Shown: one piece after another, positions 32,656-44,447 of the stretch
How positions within the stretch are numbered: position 1 is the first letter of the stretch
Layout of the letters: every line of letters begins with the position of its first letter
Assembly: GCF_022605165.1 (NCBI RefSeq)
Contig: NC_063075.1
Location: 620,001 to 684,000, forward strand
Reading direction: 5' to 3'
Length of the DNA stretch: 64,000 nucleotides
From: Purpureocillium takamizusanense
Lineage: Eukaryota > Ascomycota > Sordariomycetes > Hypocreales > Ophiocordycipitaceae
The notes under the pieces: generated by a model
The model's database searches: none
Seen by the model: only the letters and a program-made list of their open reading frames with translations
Told to the model about the DNA's origin: nothing
Program-made: the position numbers and the translations under genes

Positions 32656-34677
32656 ATGGTTGCTGCTGAGCAGCCACACACGACGCCGCTCTCGGCAGGC
32701 GAGTTCTCGAAGCGGCCGTTCGACTTCGTCGTCGTTGGCGGTGGCACGGCCGGCCTAGCCGTCGCCAGCCGCTTGGCTGCTGCGGAACCCTCACTCAGCG
32801 TTGCCGTCCTCGAGGCCGGCGGCGTCTCGCATGGCGAGGACGACATCGACATCCCGGCCTTTTATGGCCGCGCTCTCGGTGGTCGCCATGACTGGCGCTT
32901 CGAAACGGAGCCGCAAGTCGGTCTCGGCGGGAGGACGCTGCCGTGGCCCCGGGGCAAAGTTCTCGGCGGTACCAGCGCACTCAATTTCATGACGTGGAAC
33001 CGCGCGAGCAGAGACGACTACGATGCATGGGAGGCTTTGGGCAACGCCGGATGGGGATGGAATGGCCTGCTGTAAGTGGCTGGCCGTCGTTGTCGTGGCT
33101 GATGATGGGGAGGCGGGCCTGGGCTGCCGCGATACAGCGACTCTCCTTCCCATGATGCATCAGCAAGAGACGATGATGCAACTGACGACATCATCACAGG
33201 CCGTTCTTCAAAAAATCAGAGACTTTTCATGCTCCGAGCAAAAAACTCGAGCAAGAGTACGACGTCACCCACGATATCAGCTCTTTCGGCACCTCGGGTC
33301 CTATTCAAGTTTCATACTCCACCGACTATTCACCATCTCACCGCACGTGGCACCAAACTCTCAATGCGCTCGGCGTGAAGACCAATCCCGCCCACGTTGC
33401 CGGCTCCAATGTCGGTGTCTGGACCAATGTCAATGCCGTCGATCCGCGGACGGCGAGCCGCTGCTACTCGACGAGCTACTGCTCATCGCCCGCCCCCAAT
33501 CTGCACATCCTGACCGAGGCCACGGCACAGGAAGTCGTCCTCGATAACAGTTCAGGCGCATACGTCGCCACAGGTGTGCGCTTCACGCATCGTGGCGAGG
33601 AACATGTCGTCTCAGCCACGCGCGAGGTGATTCTGTCCGCGGGCAGCGTCAAATCGCCTCAACTTCTCGAGCTGTCCGGCATCGGCAACCCTGCCGTGCT
33701 CGACAAGGCAGGCATCCCGCTCAAAGTCGATAGTCCACAGGTGGGGGAAAACCTTCAGGACCATCTCAGTGAGTTATATGCCTCGATTGCTTGTCTAAGA
33801 TATATATATCTGACTGGTGGCAGTGCTCGCCATGATCTTCGAGGTCGATCCTGCGTTGGAGAATCCCGACCAGCTCAAGACTGACACATCCCTCGCGGAA
33901 AAGGCCATGGACAAGTACCTGAGGGACCGCAATGGACCCCTCACCGTGCTGCCCTGCTCCATCGCGTATGTGCCGCTCAAGAAGCTTGCGTCGGCAGAGT
34001 ATTTGGCTTCGCTATCCACCAAGGCGGCCAAGCTGAGCACGGGCGATGCGGACAAGCGGGCCATCCTGCACAATCGCCTCGATGGCACGGCCAATCTCGG
34101 GCAGATTGAGTTCATCTTTGATCTCGGTAACTGGAGCACGTTCTTCAAGGGCGAAGATGGTAAGCAGTATGGCACGATGCTGCAGATTCTCCAGTACCCC
34201 TTCTCGGTCGGGTCTATCCACATTCGCCCTGGCAGGTCCGGAGCGCCAACGGCGGAGGACAAACCGAGCATTGACCCGGCGTACTATGCCGGGGAGAATG
34301 GCAGCCTTGACGTCAAGGTCATGAAGGAGTGCGTCCGGTTCGCCAAGAGCATTACCACAACTGCACCGCTGGCTGGGATCATCCGCCAGCCCGTCTCTCC
34401 CGATGCGTCAACATTAGAGAGCGAAACCAAGCTGCAGGAGTGGATCGTGCGCAACACAGTCACTGATTGGCATCCCGTGGGAACGTGCGGCATGGGCGGG
34501 CGAAAGGGGATCAAAGGCGGCGTCGTGGATGAACGACTGCGCGTCTACGGCGTCCGAGGGCTCCGCGTGGTAGACGCCAGCATCATGCCGCTCCAGATCA
34601 GTGCCCACTTGCAGGCTACAGTCTACGCCATCGCCGAGAAAGGAGCACATATGATTCTCGAGGATCTCAAGGCGTGA
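32656..34677 (+). CDS. GMC-family FAD oxidoreductase (choline dehydrogenase / aryl-alcohol oxidase type)
   Basis: Exons 32656-33071, 33200-33768 and 33824-34677 give 612 residues. The FAD-binding dinucleotide fold is [20 protein letters not shown] at about residues 24-43. GMC signature 1 is [20 protein letters not shown], and signature 2 is [17 protein letters not shown]. The active-site His is in [12 protein letters not shown], with the partner His in [15 protein letters not shown]. These enzymes oxidise alcohols or sugars using FAD. No signal peptide is seen, so a cytosolic enzyme is more likely than a secreted oxidase. Closest in style to intracellular choline- or alcohol-dehydrogenase-like fungal GMC proteins; the substrate cannot be told. 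Both introns have good sites (CTGCT|GTAAGT...CACAG and CTCA|GTGAGT...GGCAG). Confidence 0.92.
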
Positions 34678-35348
34678 TTGACGGACCGATTCAAGGCGCT
34701 GACAAACTGAGGGCACTTACTGAACGGTGTTCTTCGTACGTAACTACTTCGTACTACCTTGAGTGGTAAGCACCAGGTATGACTAGACCACGACCGTGCG
34801 CCCGGGCGTTGCGAGACATTGGACAGGGATCAACTGGTGTCTCGACACGCGAGCGATACAGTACAAAGTACGTATTGGGATTGTGACGTTGAGTTTGAAC
34901 TTGCACGTCCTGCGTCATGGTATCTGGTGGTGCTGTATACTATATGACGTGGATTTATATAGGTATGCGCGTACATGTCGACTAAGCCTATACACAATGG
35001 AGCAAGGCGTTGCGAAACAGCAAAAAAGTGCGCGCCCGCGTCTCATACTAAGCACGGACTGCGGGACATTATTCTAGAAAATCATGACACAAGCTGACGT
35101 CAGGCGATATGTGAAGACGTCGAGACCTGAGTCTAATTTTCGTCTACCTCATACACCAGACTCCATGATGGTGATGTGATATTTCATAAGAACCGTAAAG
35201 CATGTGTAAGCGGTATGGAATGGCAAAGGTAAAAAAAACCCCGCCGCATCCGCGTCCCCACTGACCATGCTCGTTGAAAATGAAGAATCCAGAAACAAGG
35301 ACGGTGGCATCATCGCCAGCAAGTACGGCGAACAAGGGGGCCGACGGA
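34678..35348. other. convergent intergenic region
   Basis: No gene is seen. It holds the 3' ends of the GMC gene and of the minus-strand NCS1 permease. A TACTTCGTA palindrome is at 34745-34753. Confidence 0.5.
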
Positions 35349-37483
35349 TCAACGACCGATCCACCTCCTCTCAAGCAGGCGCAACGGCGCAAATGTGACG
35401 AGTGTGAAGCCGACGGCGACCCACAAGCCAACGTCGCCCGTCGAAGCCAGCTGCGCGAGGGGCCCGACGTACCAGGCCTGACTCATGCCCAGGATAGCGC
35501 CGGCCCAGCCGATGAGAAACGCGGCAAAGGCGGCCCAGCCGAGGGGCAGGTAGTCACGGTCCTCCCAGCGGGACCAGTCAAAGGCGGACTTGCCCCTGCG
35601 GAAGAGCATGTGCTCCTCGAAGACAATGACGATCATGATCATGACCCAGTAGCCCATGAGGGCGAGGAAGTTCTGGAAGATGAGGAAGAGGTGCTCGCGG
35701 CCGGCGACGGCGAGGACGAACTCGACGAGGATGAGCAGCGTGGACCAGACCCATCGCGGGACGGCCTTGCCGTAGCGGCCGAGCGTCTGGCAGCCGAGGG
35801 CGGCCGAGTAGGTGCTGGGGATGGAGTTTGCGATGACGCCGAGGGCGACGATGACGGAGCAGACGCGGCCGAAGCCCTTGAGGGGCTCGTAGCCGGCGAC
35901 GATGAGGGCGCCCGAGGAGACGGCGTTGGCGTCGGACCAGGCGGGGAGGTTGGCGACGCCGGTGCCGAGCCCGATGGCGATGAGGTAGACGAGGCAGAAG
36001 GCGGTCCAGATGCCGACGAGGGTGAGGAAGAAGATTTTGCGCCGCGACGTGCGCTCCGGGTAGTAGACGTAGAAGTCGGACGCGGCGGCCGCCCACGAGT
36101 TGGGCACGTACAGGCAGATGTTGAAGAAGGAGAGGCGCTGCGCGGCGAGGAGCTCGCCCGTGGCCTTGGACTGGGACGAGGCGTCGAAGTAGGGGCCGGC
36201 GACGCCGATGAGGACGAAGAGGGCGAGGACCTGGGGTAGCCACGAGTACCTGGACGAGCAGCTGTCAGCACCGGTGGGGGCACAATCTTTGAGATGATGA
36301 TTGTGGTGGTGATGATGATGATGATGATGATGGGGATGATGCTACGCTCGGGGAGGTAGATGGAGCGATGCGTGGTGTTAAGTTTGGGGGGGATTTCGGT
36401 GCTTGCTGCGTACCTCTCATACTTGTGGAAGAGGGCCATGCCGAAGACGGCGACGACCCAGCAGACGACGGAGACGACTACAATGCCCACGATGATGGTC
36501 ATCTGGCCGCCGCTGACGGCCGAGAGGACCTGGCCGCCGATGATGCCGTCGATGGTGGCGTAGCCGACCATGAGGACGATGTTGAGGAGGCATGGGATCT
36601 TGGAGGGCCAGTAGCCCATGAAGAAGCGAAGAACGACCTGTGTCTCTGTCAGCAATCTTGTCATTTGTGACGGTATGTGTGTGTGTGTATGTGAGTGAGT
36701 GTGTGAGTGAGTACATCACTGAACAACATCGACCGAGAGAAAGGGAAAAAAAGGAGCTCTCCTCTCCTCCTCCCTGGAAATCTCTCTTACCATTGTCCGG
36801 TTGCCGCTCTGCGGGCCCCAGATGGCCATGTACGCCGTCGTCAGGCTGCCGACGAAGGCGCCAAAGACGGCCAGAAGCGCACAGTCGAGGAAGCCGAGCT
36901 CGAGGAGCAGCGGGCCCAGCATGCCGGCGGCGAGGTTGTTGAGCGAGATGTTTGCGCTGAACCACATGATGGCGACCTGCAGGTCGTCGCTGAGGCTCGG
37001 CGGGCGGCGCTCCTCGGGCAGCACGCGCGTGATGCCGCGGGCCTCGAAGCCCGCGAGGCCCTCGATGCGCGCGTTGAGGGCGCGCAGCCGCGATGGGACC
37101 GCGGCGGCCAGCGCGGGCGGAGGCGGTACCTCATTGTCGTTGTATTTGTTGGCGTCTCCGTTCCTTGACCCCTTTCCTGCTGCTGCTCCTCCTCCTCCTC
37201 CGATAGCAGTAGCAGTAGTAGTCGTCCCGGAGCTGGGGGCGGTGGCTTCTTCATGGCGGGATGGGACGGAGGACGGGTACGATGTGCTCAGCGTGGCGGC
37301 CTTTTCCGGATCATATGTCTCGAGGCTGGTGGTGTTGTCGTGGTGGTGGTGGTGGTGGTGGTTGTTGTCATTGTTGTTAGTGGTGGTGTAATTGCTGTAG
37401 TTGTTCATGTTACCGCTCGTATCGTCTCCATGTGAGGTCGGCGGCGGGGATGCCGACGCCGACGTCGACTGTGGAACGGCCAT
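35349..37483 (-). CDS. NCS1 cytosine/purine permease (Fcy2/FcyB type)
   Basis: Exons 36791-37483, 36414-36637 and 35349-36249 give 605 residues with about twelve hydrophobic helices. The family core is clear: GFEARGITRVLPEERRPPSL before the first helix, MWFSANISLNNLAAGMLGPL, GGQVLSAVSGGQMTIIVGIV, FNICLYVPNSWAAAASDFYV and NSIPSTYSAALGCQTLGRYG. This is the NCS1 nucleobase:cation symporter family; the Fcy subgroup imports cytosine and purines at the plasma membrane. The N-terminus is unusual: about 130 cytosolic residues rich in Thr, Asn and His, including a run of seven His. Intron 2 (36250-36413) holds ATG/ATT microsatellite DNA, and intron 1 (36638-36790) a GTGT/GTGA tract. It is unrelated in fold family to the AzgA-type permease at 19202, though substrates may overlap. 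Confidence 0.9.
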
Positions 37484-40400
37484 TGCTTGCTGCTCTCTGC
37501 CGAGATCTTCCCCCCGTCACGAGAGGACTGGAGGCAGTGTGTCACCTGCACCACCAGAAAGGTGTCGGCGGCGGGGGTGGGAGCAATAACTAGTAGTAGT
37601 ATCTGTCTCTCCCCGTTGAAGATCTGTAGGGCAGCAGCAGCACCACCTACACCGCGCTGGACAGATGTGAGACACGGCGTCACAGACCCAACGCGTCCCG
37701 AGCCAACACGTTGTTTCAAGACGAAGAGCCGGGTATCGGATGATTGGTCTCTAGAACCCGAGCCACTCCCTTGCAAGTTGCCCGGGGAGTAAGAAGCGCC
37801 CAACAGTATAGGCAGGGAGTCTTGTTAGCTGAGCGGCTGCGAACCCAGTGTGAGTGTGTGTGTGTGTGCGTGCGAAGAAGGAACGGAGGGGGAGAAAAGA
37901 TGCGCGCGAAAGAGAGTTGGGACCGGATCGGCGAGATGGGCCTGGATGGACGGGTGAGCGACCCAGAGAGACAAGAGAGGAGGGGGACTGGAGCGACGGA
38001 GCCACATGAACTAGCGTGTAAGTCCAACAAGTCGACCGGCGCGGCCAAGCAGTCAAAGGTGTATATACATGGATACATACAATATACATACATACATACG
38101 ATTTACGCACATGCCGTACAGCACAGGACGTACGTACAGCAGTTCTCGACTTGGTGTCCCTTGTCGACGTTTGTGCGCCCGAAGCAGCAACCCACCCGGG
38201 TTGTCTGCGGCATCAAGGACCTGGTCTAATGCCATCCGGGGGGCCGGAGGGGGTTAAACAGACTGGCCGCCGCCCGCGCCGTCGCTGCTGCCGCTGCTAC
38301 TGCTGCTAACCCATGAGAGGAACGGTAGACCAGAGCAGCAGAAGGGGCAGTAAATCAGGGCGTGGAAGCAAGCAATCAATCTCTCAGCCCACACGCCGAA
38401 CCGTGGGCCAAGCGGCATACCGACGGCGCATACCTACATACATATGTGGTGCATGCCCGCCCGCCCGCCTGCCGCCGCTCCTCCCACATGGCGCGCGCGT
38501 CCAGAGTCGTTATCGAGTACTTACTAGAAGAGGCGCATATGCATTCGGTGCGACCGCCGCAGATGGCGTTCGCAGCCGACACATGCAGACCAAGACAAAA
38601 AAAGAAGACGACAGTCCGGGGTGCTGGCAAAAAGACAGAGCAGCACGACAGCCGGCTCGCCGGGGGGTTGCGCTCGTCGGGCGAGTAGAGGTTACGTGCG
38701 GATGGACAGACAGAGCTTCGGCGGTAAACGCGAAGCCAAAATTCGGTTCCCGTCGTCTAGTCTACCCATCCGTCTAGTATCCAAAGTCTATACTCGCCTG
38801 AGGTCGCCTCTCCGTGGTAGGTAGCACCAAGCGGAGACGCGCAGTCTCCTTGCCGAAGTAGAGAATGGCGGGGTGGGGGCGGTCTTAGGGGGGGGGGGGG
38901 AGGCTTCCTTCAGCAGGGGACCATGGGGCCATGGAAATGGGGCCGTTCTCTCATGCTGCTTCGAGAAGGAATCGGCGTCTGACGGCCACTCCGCCGTAAA
39001 ACGAAACGAAACGAGCATGAGGCCAGCAGGGGACGAGCCAACAACCTCGTGAAAATGTATGTTCATACGTACATGCGTAGTCTTAATCTGGACAAGAAGA
39101 CCAGCCACCACAGAAGATCCTAATAAAGTGGAGCTGGCTGGTGCCGGTGTAGGCTGGATCTTTCTTTGATGGTAAGGATGGCTAGGCGCAGCAGGCAGGG
39201 GGGGGGGGGGGCAACTTTCTTCACGCACGTTGGCTCTCACGCAACTCTGCTGGAGGGACGCGGCCTGACTGCTTGGCTGCTGGCCGGCCCGTGCTGCGGG
39301 CGAGTTGAAAAAACAATCCGCCCAGCTTCCCGTCTTGAATCTTGACCTGACTCGGCTTGGTTCTGCTGCCCTTGAGAGCACGAAGCGGGACTTGCCCCTC
39401 AACTGTATCACCTGCCCTGCCCAGCCCTGGCCCTGCCTGCAGGCAAGGTTCCCTCCCGGGCTCGATGCTACGACATGTAACCAAACACGGGCAGCGTCCA
39501 AATAAAGAGGAGAGGCACCCACGGGTACCCATCTGTTTCTTCCCTTGGGGCGCCCTGGTAACTAACTAACACACGTTACTACGTAACTAACTTTAGTATG
39601 TATGGCGGCACCGATTGCATGGGCTAGGGGCCAGAGACCAGCACCACGACTTTGCAGTAAAAATTGCGCGTGCGGGGCAGGATCCTGATACGCTTTTACA
39701 TAATTTCCGTATTCCATACTGTCTTGAGAGACGGGGTTCTGTTAGCGAACCTGGCCTCGGCTATGTCTTCCGTACCGTGTTGTCCGGGAGGATAAGCATC
39801 TAAAAAAGAGGCAGCTCCTGGTAGGTAACAACAACCCACAGGCGGCTTCATGCGAGGTCGTGTAGAGAGACCAAGACAAACAGACCCCGCGAGTGATGAG
39901 AGACGATGCGGCCTGACGTGACACAAACGGACGCCCCCCCAACCCCCGTAGGGGGGCACGATGACCCGCCGCTGCTGGTCAGTGTCTCGCTTGCGATGCA
40001 AGGCGAGGCGAGGCTGGGCTTGCTGCTATCATGGCATCTACCGAAGCAGCGCCGTGTACGCGTCACTTTTAGATGATCGGGCGTTGATGTGATGAGTACC
40101 GCGGTGGGATTGATTCCTTTCTGACAGTCGGTGAAGGGGTCCCACGTATATAACAACATGTTGCGGATTCTTATAGCACACTGCCAACAACAACAAGGGT
40201 GTAACAACCGACGACTGCGCCCCTCTCCGTCTTGCGATTTACGGACATGGGGACACACCGCCCATGACTTAGTAAAAGCGCCCATGCCACAACCCAACAA
40301 AATACAGTACTACAGTACGAGTACAGTACCTGTGGTGCTACTGCCAGCCGCACCATTATGGGCACACTTTTATCAGCTGTTCCTTCCACGCGCGCGCCCG

Positions 40401-42960
40401 CGCGGGGTCGTGGGCTTTATGCGCCCGGCCCAAACCCGGGAACCTCCGCCCGCGCGGGCTCCCGAAGCGGCCTCGATGTTTCGGTAACACACGTGTGGGC
40501 TCTCTGTATAGTCGTACGAAGTAGTCTTGATGTGCATATGTGTGTGTGTGTGTGTAGGTGTGTGTGGTGCTTACTTTATTACATGCTTACCACAACTCTG
40601 TTCTCCTACTACGGAGCCGTCGGGGGCGCAGGCGATATTCTGCTTGGGCTCTCTCAATGGCACCGTATTTCGTTCGTTCCCGCCAGGCCCATGGGGTTTC
40701 TTCCCCAGTCAATGACAGAAAGAGAGAAGAGAGGGGGGGGGGGGCAGGGACAGAGACAGACAGGAGAGACCGCGACGCAGTGCCAGCCATAAAGTGCAAT
40801 GCCTTGCCCGACATGTTGGCAGAAGCTTTGAAAGCGTCGCAGGATCCAAGAAAAACAAACGTCAAAAAATCTTGGATCAATGCAGGGCCCCAAGGGCACA
40901 GCCAGCACTGCTACAACTAACCAACCTGCCAAGTACGCGCGTTCCAACTTACAGTAATAAGGAAGGTAGTTGGTTGGCTGTCCCCTCCACCAACCTCAAC
41001 CCGCCGCCGCGCAGTGTGACGTTGGGGGGCTGCGCTATCAGCCCAGCTAGCCGATCCCTGCCCGCTCTCTCCTTCTCGCGGACTTGGCTTCTTCAAGGTT
41101 GATCTGCCGCGCCGTCGCCGTCGCCGCCCACCCACACCCACACAAACCCGCCGGTTCCCCGTGCCCACAGGGGACGAGAGGAAAGGAAAGGGGGAGGAGG
41201 GGATGTTTTCTTCGGCGAGTGGACGTGACGGGCCGTCTCCGAGCAGGAGCTCCTAGCGGGAGTGGCGCGGCGGGCCCCCTAGGTTCTTTTCTGGACAACG
41301 ACAACCCTCCCTGGCTGATGACAGGCAAACCCAAGAGCGGCAAACACAAATCTGGGAATTCCCTAGGTAGCCCGGCATCCTGACCTGGAGTCCATCCATC
41401 TTCATTCTCCACTCACCCGAGGACGGACCGCCATAACGCCTTAAATGCCCCGGCCGCCTCCAGTCGCCCCTCCAGTCGCCCTCCCCCCCTCTTCCCGCTC
41501 CGGCGACACGCCGGGCGGACCCTCCGCACTGCAACCCCAACAGTTTTCTACGTATGTAACTACTCCACGAAGTAACTTACATGGCAGATCCGCTTCTCTC
41601 CACCCCCCATCGGCGAGAGGCGCAGGCCAAGGGTCCCAACTCTTTCCCCCGTTTGGTCGTCCCCGAGACTTTCTTTCGTTGCTGCGGTCAGCACAGAGAG
41701 AGCCAAAGCCGGCTGCTGAGGACCAGGGCAACAGTGGTACGAAGGAGCCGCGATAGAATCACCCAAGGAAACTTACCTAGGGACCAGGGGGCTCTAATAC
41801 GTACGAAGTACTACTCCTAAATCTCACTCGCCAAAAGAAGGTCGATCCTCGTTCGCGGACGCCCTGTAATATTACGTAGGAGGCATGCAGGACTCCATCC
41901 AGGGCAGTGTTCGTAGCGTCCCAAAGCTACGAAGTACGAAGTAGGTTGCTGCAGCTTCCATGTAAACCACCACCACCACCCGCCAGCCCGGCAGGCACCA
42001 CTCGCGATGCTCTCGTTGCCCTTGTCGGAGTGCTCATCCTGTCGGCATCCATTCCTTCATCCTTTCGCCAAATCGCGCCTTTTCCCCCATGTTTCACACC
42101 TCCCCCCGGGGAACCCCTAATACCAATCCCTGCCCTGCCAGCCACATCTCGGCTGTCGCGCCTCCTCGGTCGTCGCTGTCCACCTGCTGCTACTGCTGCT
42201 GCTGCTGCTGCTGTTGTTCATGCGCCGCAGGGACCCGGGGGGCTGTCAGGGTCCAACGTTCCCACGTAGGGCAACCGGTGCCGAAACGCGCTGCCCCCTC
42301 CCACCCCGTGGTGGCGTGCGCCGAACCGAGGACCACCCGCTTGCGCTTGACTGTTCGTCATCGGGCCGGGCGAGGCCTCATTTCTTGGTACAAAGTACGA
42401 GTGGCAGGCTGTCTTCGCGAGCGTATTCGGTTTTCCCTTACGTGGCTCGATGCTCTACCAGTGACAGGCAAAAGTCACAAGCCTCCCATCAGCCTTGCAT
42501 GTATCAATACCGAGGCATGATTCTTGTGCCCAGGCTGTCTGGCATGTCCTGTCAATTTACTTTTCTTCAATGCTCGGCAAAGCCAAGCTGCCCCAATCAA
42601 ACGTGTGCGCCGCTATTGGCTCGATGCTCGTAATGTCCGGTAGTGTCATGACTACGATTAAGCGTTGTCTTTCCTGTAATACGAAGGTTTGATGGATAAG
42701 GCACAATATTCTCCAGATGAATATGAGCGCACACTTTCAAGTCTGGGCCGCGCATGAAACCCTCAGAGTGCCGCCCACGGGTATCCTGCGCTCTAAGAAA
42801 CGCCATCGCGTACACCAAAAAGTACAACGCCAAGTTGCTACAGCGTGCCAGCAAATTGCAACATACCGCTGGCAACGCATTTCAGCCGGCGAGGGTAGTC
42901 GTCTCTAGCCGGCCATGCATGACCTGTTAATCTCCTCCACTTACAAGGTACCCTCGTCCC
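37484..42960. other. 5.5-kb gene-poor region
   Basis: No gene can be supported. The open frames present are short, overlap on both strands and lack motifs. Contents include C/G homopolymers (38888-38901, 39199-39210, 40734-40743), GTGT tracts near 37855-37870 and 40538-40556, ATAC repeats near 38066-38100, a GCT run near 42189-42214, and palindromes TACGAAGTA at 40515, 41802 and 41928-41943. The left end carries the NCS1 permease promoter. No transposon remnant was recognised. Confidence 0.5.
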
Positions 42961-44447
42961 TCATTGCTGGTGCTGTGACTTCGACGATACATCCACCGTC
43001 GTAACCACCATGATCTTGTCGCCGCTTGCCTTGCCAACGTCTTCGGCTCCGCCTGAGCCTGCTGAGCTTGATGGCTGTACTTCCTGGGTCGCATCCGGGC
43101 TCGGATCCTCGTTCGCGCTCACTGCGGTATGGTGTTGATGGTTTTGGTTGTGCCCCTGCAGCACCAGCTCGATCTGGCTCCCCTGGTCTGAAAGGGTCCT
43201 CTGTGTTTGAGCCCCCTCACTCGTTCCCGCGCCGTATTCTTGGTCCTCCAGCTTGTCCCACGTCGTGCCCATGACGGTCGTACCCACGGCGGACAGAGGG
43301 TGTTTGTAGCGTTTCTGCCTACCTGCACCGCTGATGGTTTCGCCATGGTACGATGGCGTCTTTGTAGTCTCCGTGTTTCCGAGTATGGTACGCACAATCG
43401 GCCAGCAGAGCGGCAGGTTGCCCACCAGCATGGCAACACCGACCTCTGCGACATACCAAAAGAGGAAGACGTACGAGTTGGGCGTGCTGAAGTTGTAATA
43501 TCGGTTGAGGATCGCCGCAAGAATCTGTTCGACTTAGCTTCGGTTCTGGGGGTTGCATGCAGAAAACGACTCACGTTAAAGATGCCCAGTCCTAGAATAC
43601 AGCAGAGAATAATTTTCCTTGACATTGTCAGCCTCTCATAGTCGCGTCTCCATTACGGCGCGATACTCACCTCTTGGTTGGAAGTCGCGTTTTGATTATA
43701 ATAGGTATCGGGATGAACAAGAGCAAGAGGTCGGAGGAAATGTTGCATGCAGTCGCAAATATCATGTGGTGGTAGTAGGTCGCACATTGCACTGTTCGTG
43801 TTAGCCATCGCATCATCGACCAGCTGATGGCAGTCCATACTAATCCTAACGGGCACCGCCCAGTACTCGTAAGTCGGGCTGCACCAGTAAAAGACGAACA
43901 TGAAGGTGACGACGAGGTACGTCAATGCGCAGTACACGGCGGCGACCTTGACCAGGAAATGCTGCTTGGTGAGAGTGTTTCGCCTGACACGGTAAGTTGA
44001 GCTGCAACGAAGCGGGATGCGGCGAGCCTACGTTAGACGGGCGTAGAGGATCAGGAGACACGCCTTGACGGTCCATGTGCCCGTCAAGGTAAAGATTTCG
44101 AGAACAAATGTCATGATGCTCCCGTACACGGCTCGCTCGACGCCCTCCGAGTCGAGCGCGGCAGCATCTTCAGGCGACATGTAATTGCTGCCATTCTTGG
44201 CCACTTCGTTGATGGAGACGACAACGCCGGTAAAGTTGACCTGGCGTCAGGTCAGCTCGGGAAAGCGAGCGGGCTCACGGTTCCCCTGGCGACATACAAG
44301 AGCAAAAACCATGAGATAGTCATCAATCATGAGGTTTCTCCATTTCCCCAGCTTGATTCGTCGTGAGAGCATGCGACAGATGACAACGACCACGCCGACA
44401 GTGTAGAGGATCCATGACTCAATCGCCAGCGAGGTTGTGAGCTCCAT
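42961..44447 (-). CDS. rhodopsin/Pth11-like seven-helix integral membrane protein
   Basis: Exons 44298-44447, 44032-44240, 43983-43841 (that is 43841-43983), 43671-43791, 43575-43617 and 42961-43524 give 409 residues with the frame kept. The protein has about seven hydrophobic segments within the first 290 residues, and family words W-R-N-L-M-I-D-D-Y-L, TWTVKACLLILYARL, FYWCSP and QCATYYHHMIFATACNISSD. This is the fungal rhodopsin-domain family of plasma-membrane proteins, which includes Pth11-like receptors. No CFEM domain precedes it. The last 120 residues are a soluble cytosolic tail rich in Ser, Gln and acidic residues. Ligand and role are unknown. The five introns are short; the branch-like GGCTAACAC before exon 4 supports that junction. 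Confidence 0.8.

Noticed and set aside
35274..36239. 321-codon acidic open frame on the plus strand
   Set aside because: It is the antisense of exon 3 of the NCS1 permease, where helices and motifs are clear.
40131..42520. Several open frames of 100-150 codons
   Set aside because: Composition follows local simple repeats, and none has a signal peptide, domain word or plausible intron structure.
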